From the NCBI RefSeq assembly GCF_021261325.1, contig NZ_JAJSBI010000014.1:1-64000 (forward strand): a stretch of 64,000 bases of DNA, given 5' to 3'. Position numbers and translations under genes: made by a program. The notes below the pieces were generated by a model that was given only the letters and a program-made list of their open reading frames with translations, was not told the origin of the DNA and ran no database searches. The stretch's first letter is position 1; each line of letters opens with the position of its first letter. Of the stretch, positions 8,640-16,506 are shown piece by piece. The stretch is from Streptomyces guryensis. Its GTDB lineage: Bacteria; Actinomycetota; Actinomycetes; Streptomycetales; Streptomycetaceae.

Positions 8640-9275
8640 ATGAAGCTCACGAAGATGTCGCACGCCTGCGTCCGGCTCGAGAAGGACGGGCGCACGCTCG
8701 TCCTCGACCCCGGCGGGTTCAGCGAGCAGGACGCCGCGATCGGCGCGGATGCGATCCTCGTCACGCACGAGCACCCCGACCACTTCGACGAGGGCCGGCT
8801 GCGGGCGGCCATGGAGGCCGACGCGGCCACCGAGATCTGGACCCTCGCCTCCGTCGCGGAACAGATCTCGGCCGCCTTCCCGGGCCGCGTGCACACCGTC
8901 GGCCACGGCGACACGTTCACCGCGGCGGGCTTCGACGTCCAGGTCCACGGCGAGCTGCACGCCGTCATCCACCCGGACATCCCGCGCATCACGAACATCG
9001 GCTACCTCGTCGACGGCGGCCAGGTCTTCCATCCCGGCGACGCCCTCACCGTCCCCGATCACCCGGTCGAGACGCTGATGCTCCCGGTGCAGGCCCCCTG
9101 GAGCAAGATCTCCGAGGTCATCGACTACGTGCGCGAGGTCAAGCCGCAGCGCGCCTACGACATCCACGACGCCCTGCTCACAGACCTGGCCCGCCCGGTC
9201 TACGACCGCCAGATCGGCGGCCTCGGCGGCTCGGAGCACCTGCGGCTGACGCCGGGAGACTCGGCGGAGGTCTGA
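8640..9275 (+). CDS. MBL-fold metal-dependent hydrolase (UlaG-like)
   Basis: A 211-residue metallo-beta-lactamase-fold protein of the small UlaG/L-ascorbate-6-phosphate-lactonase-like group. The metal motif appears as THEHPDHFD (about residue 41). Further ligands are probably in VHGELHAVI and HPGDALTV, with DIHDALL near the C-terminus. The substrate is unknown; relatives are widespread orphan enzymes in Streptomyces. I prefer the ATG opening MKLTKMSHACVRL because family members begin this way; an ATG nine bases earlier is possible. It lies between the PcaL-like gene and exonuclease III on the same strand, with gaps of 93 and 62 bases. Confidence 0.82.
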   Translation: MKLTKMSHACVRLEKDGRTLVLDPGGFSEQDAAIGADAILVTHEHPDHFDEGRLRAAMEADAATEIWTLASVAEQISAAFPGRVHTVGHGDTFTAAGFDVQVHGELHAVIHPDIPRITNIGYLVDGGQVFHPGDALTVPDHPVETLMLPVQAPWSKISEVIDYVREVKPQRAYDIHDALLTDLARPVYDRQIGGLGGSEHLRLTPGDSAEV

Positions 9276-9337
9276 GGACGGGATGCACGGCGGGCGGGCC
9301 GGCCGCGTTGTCAGACCGGCCCGGTAGGTTGTGAGGC

Positions 9338-10117
9338 ATGCGCATCGCGACCTGGAACGTGAACTCGATCACCGCCCGCCTGCCGAGGCTCCTGGCCTGG
9401 CTGGAGAGCAGCGGCACGGACGTGCTCTGCCTCCAGGAGGCCAAGCTGGCCGAGGAGCAGTTCCCGTTCGACCAACTGCGCGACCTCGGCTACGAGGCGG
9501 CGGTGAACGCGACGGGCCGGTGGAACGGGGTGGCGGTGCTCTCCCGCGTAGGCCTCAAGGAAGTGGTCAAGGGCCTGCCCGGCGACCCCGGCTACGACGA
9601 CGCCCCGGAGCCCCGCGCCATCTCGGCGACCTGCGGCCCGGTCCGCGTCTGGTCGGTGTACGTGCCGAACGGCCGCGAGGTGGACCACCCCCACTACGCC
9701 TACAAGCTCCAGTGGTTCGAGGCCCTCAAAGCGGCAGTCGCCGGCGACGCGGGCGGCAGCCGCCCCTTCGCGGTGCTCGGCGACTACAACGTGGCCCCGA
9801 CGGACGACGACGTCTACGACGTGGCCGCCTTCGAGGGCCTCACCCACGTCACCCCTGCCGAGCGCGCAGCCCTGGCCTCCCTCCGCGATACCGGCCTCTC
9901 GGACGTGGTCCCCCGCCCCCTCAAGTACGAGCACCCCTTCACCTACTGGGACTACCGCCAGCTCTGCTTCCCCAAGAACCGGGGCATGCGCATCGACCTG
10001 GTCTACGGCAACGCCCCGTTCGCCCAGGCGGTGACGGACGCGTACGTGGACCGCGAGGAACGCAAGGGCAAGGGCGCATCGGACCACGCACCGGTGGTCG
10101 TCGACCTGGACGTGTAG
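9338..10117 (+). CDS. xthA: Exodeoxyribonuclease III
   Basis: A 259-residue AP endonuclease/3'-5' exonuclease of the EEP superfamily, acting in base-excision repair. The canonical motifs are all visible: MRIATWNVNSI at the N-terminus, LQEAKLAEEQFPF (metal-binding Glu), WNGVAVLSR, the GDYNVAPTDDDVYD core and the terminal SDHAPVVVDLDV. Length is typical. The start ATG is fixed by the conserved first residues. The gene is followed by a long tandem-repeat stretch and a hairpin. Confidence 0.95.
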   Translation: MRIATWNVNSITARLPRLLAWLESSGTDVLCLQEAKLAEEQFPFDQLRDLGYEAAVNATGRWNGVAVLSRVGLKEVVKGLPGDPGYDDAPEPRAISATCGPVRVWSVYVPNGREVDHPHYAYKLQWFEALKAAVAGDAGGSRPFAVLGDYNVAPTDDDVYDVAAFEGLTHVTPAERAALASLRDTGLSDVVPRPLKYEHPFTYWDYRQLCFPKNRGMRIDLVYGNAPFAQAVTDAYVDREERKGKGASDHAPVVVDLDV

Positions 10118-10144
10118 AGCAGGCCCGGCAGAGCCATTGGGCCG

Positions 10145-10629
10145 TTCCCGGCCCTCCGCTGCCGCGCAGGGACAAGATCGGCTCGCCCTTTCCGATCGGC
10201 CGACCGTGCAGGGATGAGGCTGGTCCGGCGCATTCCGTCCGGTCGGGCATGCACGAACAAGGCATGCTCGCCGCCTTCCAGGCCCGTCAGATGCGCGGCG
10301 GCAGGGCTGGTTCAGTCTTTTCCGGCCCGTCGGGCGGATACGGACAGGGCCGGGTCGGCCACTTCCAGTGCATCGGGCGTGGACGGGCAAGGCGGGCTCA
10401 GCCGCTCCCAGCCGCGTCGGGCGTGGACGGACGGGGCTGGTTGAGCCATTTCCAGCGCGTCGGGCGTTTGCGGACAGGGCAGGCTCAGCCATTCCAGCGC
10501 GTCCGGCGTGTACGGGCAGGGTGGGCTCAGCTAATTCCCCTGCCCGTCGGGCGTGCACGGGCAAGGCTGCCTCAGCGATTCCAGCCCGTCCGGCGTCTGA
10601 GGACGAGGCCGTTCGGGCCGAAGCGGGGT
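10145..10629 (+). repeat. About eleven degenerate ~43-bp tandem repeats
   Basis: Successive units start with TTCC or a close variant at 10145, 10190, 10233, 10276, 10320, 10363, 10405, 10450, 10492, 10535 and 10579, giving spacings of 42-45 bases. Each unit follows the pattern TTCCAGC.CGTCGGGCGT, then ACGG.CA.GG, then a GGCTCAGCC-like end. Units are 65-85% alike by eye. The last unit passes into a GAGGACGAGGCC...GAAGCGGGG segment that I recognise as a common Streptomyces intergenic motif. The array fills the 538-base gap between xthA and the convergent GDSL gene. No gene-like frame is evident within it. Confidence 0.82.
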
Positions 10630-10648
10630 CTGGGGGCGCAGCCCCCAG
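10630..10648. terminator. Hairpin terminator at the end of the repeat array
   Basis: CTGGGGGC (10630-10637) pairs perfectly with GCCCCCAG (10641-10648) around a GCA loop. It ends just before the stop of the minus-strand GDSL gene and probably acts in both directions. Confidence 0.75.
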
Positions 10649-10655
10649 GGCGTGG

Positions 10656-12422
10656 TCACGGCACCAGAGCGCGCAGATCCACGGACCGGGCCATCGCAGC
10701 GAGCCCCGCATCCCCCGGATGCAGATGATCCCCACTGTCGTAGACGGCCCGCATCCGCGCCGACCGCTGCGGATCCCGCAACACCGCGTCGAAGTCGAGC
10801 ACGGCGTCGAACACCCCGGCCCCCCGGATCCACGCGTTCACCGCGGAACGCTCCACGTCGACGGCCGCCGTGCACCGCACCTCGCCCTCGCAGGGCAGGA
10901 TCGTGGCGGCCAGCATCCGCAGCCCCCGTGCATGCCCCCGGTCCGCGATCTCCCGCAGCCCCGCGATGATCTGCTGCGCCGTGGTCTGCCCCCGCAGATC
11001 GTTCACGCCCTCGAAGACCACCGCCGTACGCGCCGAGGTCTGGGCGAGGACATCGCGGTCGAACCGGTGCACGGCGCTGACTCCTGCCATGTCCGTGGAG
11101 ACCCCGTCGCCGGGATACCGGTCGGTGACCACATGGTTTCCGGAGATTCCCTGGTTGAGCACCCCATAGCGCGGGACCACATGCTGAGCCAGCAGCCGTG
11201 CGGCCAGCACGTCGGGCCACCGCCGGTTCGCGTCCCTCGTGGACCTGTCCCCATCGGTGATCGAGTCCCCGACCAGCACCACCGACCCCGGCCCGCCGCT
11301 CACGTCCACACCGGTCAGCAGCGGCCACCTGGTCAGGAGTGTGGTGTACGCCGCCGCGGAGGTGTCCGCCGTGTGGTCGCCCGTGGTGCTCACGTACGAC
11401 CGCTGCACCGCGAGCTGGTGCACGGGCGCCGCCGTCACCGGCCCGGGCAGATGGAAACTGACCAGCAGATTCGCGTCCGAGGGCACCTTGAAGCCGAGGG
11501 GATCGCTGAACGCCTGAGCCCCGGCCGGGATCTCGGCCCCCGCCCCGCCCCGGAAGGACAGCGGCACCGGCACGTCCCGCGCCCTCGCCCCCGCCTTCTG
11601 CACGGCCACCGTCGCGCTGCCGATCCGTACCGGCGCCGCCGCGAACGTGTTGTCGAACCGCAGCCGCACCCGCGGCCCGCCCACCGACGTGTGCACCACC
11701 AGCCGCACCGTCCGGTCGCTCCACGGCCCCTCGGCCCGGACGCCGGAGGTCGCTGCGGCCCAACTGCCGGTCCAACCCCCGCCCGACGCACGCACGGAGA
11801 GCGCGAAGACATGCAGACCGGCAGCGCGCGGCAGCTGCACGGAGGCGACCCGGAGCCCTCGAACCAGCGGCACGGTCACCACGTACAGCCGTGCCTGCTG
11901 GGCGAGTTGACCGCCGGGAGTGTTGATGTGCGGCAGTGCCACCGCCTTCGTGGCGAGCGGGCCGGCGCGCCAGTCGGGAGCGGTCAGTACGTACGAGGAG
12001 CGGGTGCCGTCCCGGTAGGAGACCGAGCCCGTGCCGCCCACGTCGGCCCCGCCCGTGCCCGCCACCAGGAAGGCGAGCGTGTCGCCGCGTCCGCCGACGC
12101 GCACGGCCTGTCCGTCGGCTAGCACGTTGTCCGGCTCGCCCGGCAGCCGCCGAGGCCAGGTCAGCCGGGCCCCCTGCACGGTGAGCGCGCGGCCGGGCGT
12201 CCAGCCCGCGGCCGTCAGGTCCCGTGCCGACAGGGAGCCGCCGTAGCCGTCGAAGTCCGCCAGAGCCGGACGGGCGTCGTCGCTGACCGCCCTGCTGTCG
12301 AAGAACTGCTCAAGCGGCTGCGGTTGTGCCCCGCCGTCGGCAGTGGCCCGAGCCGACACGGCCGGCGCCAGGAAGGCGAACGAGACGATGGCAACCGCGA
12401 ATCCCCGCACACGTCGACGCAC
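10656..12422 (-). CDS. Secreted SGNH/GDSL-family hydrolase
   Basis: A 588-residue extracellular esterase/lipase candidate. It has an N-terminal signal peptide (about residues 1-28, RRRVRGFAVAIVSFAF... with an ASARA-like cleavage end). A beta-rich region of about 300 residues follows, then the catalytic SGNH domain. Block I reads VVLVGDSITDGDRS with the Ser nucleophile, block II GISGNHVV, block III EGVNDLRG, and block V GDHLHPGDAG with the Asp and His. All four blocks are intact. The long N-terminal extension is usual for this actinobacterial subgroup. It is monocistronic, convergent with xthA and divergent from the DUF6278 gene. Confidence 0.92.
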   Translation of the reverse strand: MRRRVRGFAVAIVSFAFLAPAVSARATADGGAQPQPLEQFFDSRAVSDDARPALADFDGYGGSLSARDLTAAGWTPGRALTVQGARLTWPRRLPGEPDNVLADGQAVRVGGRGDTLAFLVAGTGGADVGGTGSVSYRDGTRSSYVLTAPDWRAGPLATKAVALPHINTPGGQLAQQARLYVVTVPLVRGLRVASVQLPRAAGLHVFALSVRASGGGWTGSWAAATSGVRAEGPWSDRTVRLVVHTSVGGPRVRLRFDNTFAAAPVRIGSATVAVQKAGARARDVPVPLSFRGGAGAEIPAGAQAFSDPLGFKVPSDANLLVSFHLPGPVTAAPVHQLAVQRSYVSTTGDHTADTSAAAYTTLLTRWPLLTGVDVSGGPGSVVLVGDSITDGDRSTRDANRRWPDVLAARLLAQHVVPRYGVLNQGISGNHVVTDRYPGDGVSTDMAGVSAVHRFDRDVLAQTSARTAVVFEGVNDLRGQTTAQQIIAGLREIADRGHARGLRMLAATILPCEGEVRCTAAVDVERSAVNAWIRGAGVFDAVLDFDAVLRDPQRSARMRAVYDSGDHLHPGDAGLAAMARSVDLRALVP

Positions 12423-12587
12423 GGCCGACTCCTCCCGCTCACCGGTGGGACGAAAGACGCATCGCGAAGCTAGAGAGACGTGAGGGGCCCGTCAACGCGC
12501 CATGCACGGACGCGGCGCGAAATCGCCCCGAAGTGACCGCCCGCGCGCCTGTGGTGCGCACGCGGGTGCGAATGACACGCTGGGGAT

Positions 12588-12995
12588 ATGAAGATCCCTT
12601 TTCTGGGCCACCGGCATGAGAAGCACGGCATCCCCGACCCGGAGGGCATCGCCGAACTCCTCTCCGAGTGCGAACTGCTCCGCTCCCAGGCGTCCCAGGA
12701 GGGCGTCCAACTCGACGATTCCGCCGCCTCGTTGGAAGCGCTCGACCAGTTGCTGCCGCGCTGGCGGGACGACCCCGAGGTGCTGCACTGGCTCGGCAAC
12801 GACGCCGGCCTCTACCTGGGCACCGTCATCGTGCGCACCGTGCCCGGCGCCGCCTGGGAGATCTGGCCGGACGGCCAGCCCGTCGTACGGCTCGCCTCGG
12901 GCCGCGAGTTCGACGTGGTGACCTCCGGGCACGAGTGGGCCACCAACGGAGTGCCCGAGCTCTCGCAGCTGTACGGCGAGGTCGCGGAGGCGTGA
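12588..12995 (+). CDS. DUF6278 family protein
   Basis: A 135-residue soluble protein beginning MKIPFLGHRHEKHG, with a conserved acidic helical part (GIAELLSECELLRSQASQEG) and the block WLGNDAGLYLGTVIVRTVPG. This matches what I recall as DUF6278, common in Streptomyces and of unknown function. There is no signal peptide or membrane segment. GGGG precedes the ATG by a few bases. It may share promoter DNA with the divergent GDSL gene 165 bases away. The next gene, 152 bases downstream, is an unrelated broken ATPase. Confidence 0.75.
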   Translation: MKIPFLGHRHEKHGIPDPEGIAELLSECELLRSQASQEGVQLDDSAASLEALDQLLPRWRDDPEVLHWLGNDAGLYLGTVIVRTVPGAAWEIWPDGQPVVRLASGREFDVVTSGHEWATNGVPELSQLYGEVAEA

Positions 12996-13147
12996 AGGGA
13001 AGCACGCGGCGATGAACCGTGCGTGACCGACCTAAGATCGACGTAAATACGGCTTATGCCCGAAAGGTGCGTGTCGAGCGGTAAGTCAACTCTCGTCCGG
13101 ATAGTTTGCGGCAACCACGACACAGCTGAGAGTGAGTAGGGCTGCGA

Positions 13148-13924
13148 ATGGCCGTCGATCCGCTGATCGAGCTGCATGACGTCAACAAGGACTACGGGGA
13201 GTTGCATGTCCTGCAGGACATCGACCTCACCGTCGGCAAGGGGGAGGTGGTCGTGGTCATCGGCCCCTCCGGGTCGGGAAAGTCGACGCCGTGCAGGACG
13301 ATCAACCGGCTGGAGACCGTCCAGTCGGGCACGATCCTGCTCGACGGGCAGCCGCTGCCCGGGGAGGGCAAGGCCCTCGAGCGGCTGCGTGCGGACGTCG
13401 GCATGGTCTTCCAGTCGTTCAACCTGTTCGCCCACGAGACCGTCCTGCAGAACGTCTCGCTCGGGCAGATCAAGGTCCGCGGACGCAGGAAGGAAGAAAC
13501 CGACAGGCACTCCCGTCGGCTCCTCGACCGCGTCGGACTCGCCGACCAGGCGCCCAAGTTCCCTGCGCAGCTCTCCGGCGGTCAGCGGCCGGGGGTACCT
13601 CCCAGGCCCTTCAGGCACTGGGGGAGCGTGGCCGTCGCCCGCGCCCTCGCCATGGAGCCCAAGGCGCTCCCGGCCGACGAGCCCACCTCCGCCCTCGACC
13701 CCGAGATGATCAACGAGGTCCTCGAGGTCATGCGGCAACTGGCCCGCGACGGCATGACGATGGTGGTCGTCACCCGCGAGATGGGCTTCGCCCGTTCTGC
13801 CGCCAACCGGGTCGTCTTCATGCCCGACGGTCGCATCATCGAGGACCGCGCCCCGGAGGAGTTCTTCACGGACCCGCACAGCGAGCGCGCCAAGGACTTC
13901 CTGTCCGAGATCCTCAAGCACTGA
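13148..13924 (+). pseudogene. Orphan, decayed GluA-type amino-acid ABC transporter ATPase
   Basis: The frame is open for 258 residues and clearly related to GluA/GlnQ ATPases, but every nucleotide-binding motif is damaged. Walker A reads GPSGSGKSTPCRT, where Leu after Thr is expected. The signature reads LSGGQRPGVPPRPFRHWGS, an in-frame insertion of about 11 residues replacing the expected LSGGQQQRVA. Walker B reads KALPADEPTSALD in place of a hydrophobic LLFDEP. The H-loop reads VVTREMGFA, where family members have His. The Q-loop (MVFQSFNLFAH) is intact. No substrate-binding protein or permease genes follow; the next gene is on the opposite strand. I infer a non-functional relic whose frame has been kept by chance or recent decay. 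Confidence 0.75.
13586..13627 (+). repeat. Palindromic mini-repeat inserted in the ATPase gene
   Basis: Where three codons (QQR) are expected, 42 bases appear. They include GGGGTACCTCCCA, a short centre, and TGGGGGAGC, so CTCCCA and TGGGGGAG can pair. From memory this resembles small palindromic repeats scattered in Streptomyces genomes. The net gain is 33 bases, which keeps the frame. Confidence 0.6.
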
Positions 13925-13960
13925 CCGACAGAGCCAAGCCCGGCCGGCGGCAGCCGGAGA

Positions 13961-15526
13961 TCACTGCTTGCGCAGCGGAATCGACACGTACGACGGGTCG
14001 TTCGCCGGCGAGGAGAAGGTCAGCTGAGCGCCGGACGGGTTGTGCTCGATGTAGAGCGGGTCGACCGTGTCGACGACCAGGGCGAGCCGGTGCCCTGCCG
14101 GGACGTCGTAGGCCGTGGAGAACAGATCCAGGCTGAGACCGAACGGCTTTCCGGGCGTCCGCCCGTGGAAGGTGTACGGCGCGTTGCTGACCAGCTTGCC
14201 GAGGCCGAGCGGCCCCACGTCGTAGAGATAGGCGACGAGGGTGCCGCTCTCCTTGGTCGGGGTGACCGTGGTGTGCAACTCGGCCGTACCGCGGATCTGC
14301 TGGGCCGCGGCGTACTTCTCCGACTGCCACACGGCGGCCCAGCGGCGGGGGAGCAGGGGGATCGAGGCCATCGGGGGCAGCTGGGCCACCTGGTCGAGGA
14401 TGCTGGAGAGGAAGACGATCCCGCCGTCCGCCCCGGAGTCGACGTTCGTGTGGATCGTGGTCGTGCCGGCGAGGGCGATCTTCCGCTCGGTCGCGGCGAC
14501 CGACTTCCAGTCCGGGTAACCCTCGTAGCCGCCTGTGGAGCGGGACTTGAGCTGGACCGGCTCCTCGCGGTTGACGCCGTTGTCCTCGCCCTTGAGGTAG
14601 TGGTCGAACCAGCGCTCGGTGTCCGTCCAGACGTCGTTGGGCAGTCCGAACAGGCCGGTCAGCTCGGCGGTCGCGTGGTCGCCGGGGCGGAACTCCAGTC
14701 TCTTCGGGCCGGTCAGCTTCTCGTAGAAGTCCGCGTACTGGTTGGGCGGGAAGATCGTGTCGCCCCAGGCGTTGGCCATCATGACCGCGGCGCCGTTCTT
14801 GTTCAGTTGATCCACGTATGTTGCGGCAGAACGTTTCTTCCCCCAATTGATCATGTCCTGTTCCTTGGACAGGTTGGAGGCGTAGAAGTTGTCGAAGATC
14901 TGGCGGACTTCGGGGCTCTGGCGGCCGGTGACCAGGCTCGCGCCGTCCAGCAGGGCCGCGGCCTGGACGTGCTGGGTGCGGCCGGAGTAGATCGAGTCGA
15001 TCAGGTCGGCCCAGCCGCTGAGGGAGGCGACCGCCTTGATCCGCTTGTCGTGCGCGGCGGCGATCAGGCTGATGCCTGCGCCGTACGAGACGCCCGCCAT
15101 GCCGATGTGCTTCGCGTCCGCGGGGGTGTTGGCGAGCGCCCAGTCGATGACCTTGGACGCGTCGGCTATGTCCGGTGGCCCGGCCACTTCTATCTCCCCG
15201 CCGGACTGCCAGAAGCCCCGCACGTTGTAACTGACCACGACATAGCCCGAGTCGGCGAGCTTCTGGGCCTGGGCGAGGTACTCGACCTGGGGCAGGCCCC
15301 AGCTCGTGGGGAGCACCAGCAGCGGGTAGCGGTGCGTGCCGTCGGCGCCCGCCGGCATGAGGACGTTCGCCTTGAGGACGGTGCCGCCGTCGCCCGTGAT
15401 GTCGACGAAGCGGACGGCGTCCGCCGCCTGTGCGGCCGGGGCGAGCCCGAGGGTGCTACCGGCGATCAGAGTCGCGGAGACGGCGCCCACGGCGGTGGTA
15501 CGCAGGGTCTTGCGATGGGTTCCCAC
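13961..15526 (-). CDS. Secreted CocE/NonD-family alpha/beta hydrolase
   Basis: A 521-residue X-Pro-dipeptidyl-peptidase-like hydrolase. A signal peptide spans about residues 1-34 (ending AAQA/AD). The catalytic alpha/beta domain follows, with nucleophile elbow GMAGVSYGAGIS, acid region NAWGDTIFPPNQ and histidine region RPGDHATAEL. The C-terminal ~200 residues form the jelly-roll domain of this family (WFDHYLKGEDNG, YIEHNPSGAQLTFSSP). Members cleave esters or acyl-amino-acid bonds, and substrates vary widely. It is monocistronic. The promoter region carries a cluster of GTAA/TTAC half-sites, which suggests control by a dimeric repressor. Confidence 0.87.
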   Translation of the reverse strand: MGTHRKTLRTTAVGAVSATLIAGSTLGLAPAAQAADAVRFVDITGDGGTVLKANVLMPAGADGTHRYPLLVLPTSWGLPQVEYLAQAQKLADSGYVVVSYNVRGFWQSGGEIEVAGPPDIADASKVIDWALANTPADAKHIGMAGVSYGAGISLIAAAHDKRIKAVASLSGWADLIDSIYSGRTQHVQAAALLDGASLVTGRQSPEVRQIFDNFYASNLSKEQDMINWGKKRSAATYVDQLNKNGAAVMMANAWGDTIFPPNQYADFYEKLTGPKRLEFRPGDHATAELTGLFGLPNDVWTDTERWFDHYLKGEDNGVNREEPVQLKSRSTGGYEGYPDWKSVAATERKIALAGTTTIHTNVDSGADGGIVFLSSILDQVAQLPPMASIPLLPRRWAAVWQSEKYAAAQQIRGTAELHTTVTPTKESGTLVAYLYDVGPLGLGKLVSNAPYTFHGRTPGKPFGLSLDLFSTAYDVPAGHRLALVVDTVDPLYIEHNPSGAQLTFSSPANDPSYVSIPLRKQ

Positions 15527-15565
15527 GGGTCACTCCTCACTCGTGTCAGTGCAAAGTGACCAGAC

Positions 15566-15620
15566 GGTAACCTCGACCCTTTACCGGAGGTAACCCGTCG
15601 GTAAGTTACGTGGCAGTAAC
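15566..15620 (-). promoter_or_regulatory. Cluster of GTAA/TTAC operator-like repeats
   Basis: Three small palindromes lie within 55 bases upstream of the CocE start: GGTAACC (15566-15572), TTACCGGAGGTAA (15581-15593) and GTAAGTTAC (15601-15609), plus a half-site GTAAC near 15616. This arrangement is typical of TetR-type operators. No regulator gene is adjacent. Confidence 0.5.
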
Positions 15621-15642
15621 GATTGTTGGCATGTGAATGAAT

Positions 15643-16401
15643 TCAGGAGGCGCGGTGCGAGTTGCGGGGAGTCGCGGACGCCGGCAGCTCCGTCTGTGCG
15701 GCTCGGGTCACGTCCGCGACCAGCTCGACCACGTCGGGGCCGTACGCCTGGGAGTTGACGATTTTCAGCAGCAGGGCGAACGAGCTGTCGCCGTGCTTGC
15801 GGGCCAGGCGTTCGTGGTTGCGGGCGAGGTAGCGGGTGGTGGCCTGGTTGGTGATGGCGGTCTGGCCGCAGAAGAGGAAGACGGGCCGGGCGTTCGGGCT
15901 CTGGTCGACCGTGAGCCGGGCGAGGAGCGCGTACTCCTCCTTGCCGGGCTGTACGCGATAGCGCTCGGGGCCGACCTGGAAGGCCCCCCGGTCCGGGCTC
16001 GGTTCGGCGTCCACGTTCACCCGCACACCGGGCAGCAGGGAGGACAGGTGCGCCGCCATGCGGCGGTTGGACGCCGGGCCGCCCACGCAGAACTCCGTGC
16101 GCTCGCCGAAGCCCTGCCGGGCCGCGTCGTGCGGGAGGATCTGCGCGTGGGCGTTGCAGTCCTTGATCAGTGCGGCCAGTTCGAGGAGCGCGAACACGTC
16201 GTAGCGCATCACCGACAACTCCGGCCCGCCGGCCCCGCGGTTCACCACCAGCAGGGACTCGGCATGGTCCGGCAGCCCGAAGAACGCCTGCTTGCGACGG
16301 AGTTTTCGCTTCCACAGATACGTACGGGCCAGCCAGCCGAGCGCGGCACTGATGCCGGCCGCGACCACGCCCAGGACGATGTTGCGCACGTCGTCATTCA
16401 T
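15643..16401 (-). CDS. Conserved membrane-anchored protein of unknown function
   Basis: A 252-residue protein beginning MNDDVRNIVLGVVAAG. One N-terminal transmembrane helix (about residues 7-28) is followed by a basic KRKLRRKQ stretch, so the rest is cytoplasmic. The soluble part contains FFGLPDHAESLLVVNRG, ARQGFGERTEFCVGGPASNR and FLFCGQTAITNQATTRYLAR. The last has a nucleotide- or SLOG-like flavour, but no catalytic motif is proven. Similar proteins are common in Streptomyces without a known role. I placed the start at 16401; the frame is open upstream but that stretch looks non-coding. It is divergent from the secreted gamma-glutamyltransferase. Confidence 0.72.
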   Translation of the reverse strand: MNDDVRNIVLGVVAAGISAALGWLARTYLWKRKLRRKQAFFGLPDHAESLLVVNRGAGGPELSVMRYDVFALLELAALIKDCNAHAQILPHDAARQGFGERTEFCVGGPASNRRMAAHLSSLLPGVRVNVDAEPSPDRGAFQVGPERYRVQPGKEEYALLARLTVDQSPNARPVFLFCGQTAITNQATTRYLARNHERLARKHGDSSFALLLKIVNSQAYGPDVVELVADVTRAAQTELPASATPRNSHRAS

Positions 16402-16506
16402 GGGCGCGCATGCTAGCGGTCGAACGCAAACCCATGTTCGAGACGGTCCTGACGAGGACATGTCGTTGGATTAAGCTGCGCGAACGGTCCCTCACTGGAG
16501 GTGCGG

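Noticed and set aside
10145..10629. Possible CRISPR array
   Set aside because: There is no constant repeat with unique spacers; the whole 43-base unit is weakly conserved, and no cas genes are near.
10368..12122. A 584-residue plus-strand frame running through the tandem repeats and GDSL gene
   Set aside because: The minus-strand GDSL protein has signal peptide and all four SGNH blocks; the plus frame has no domain.
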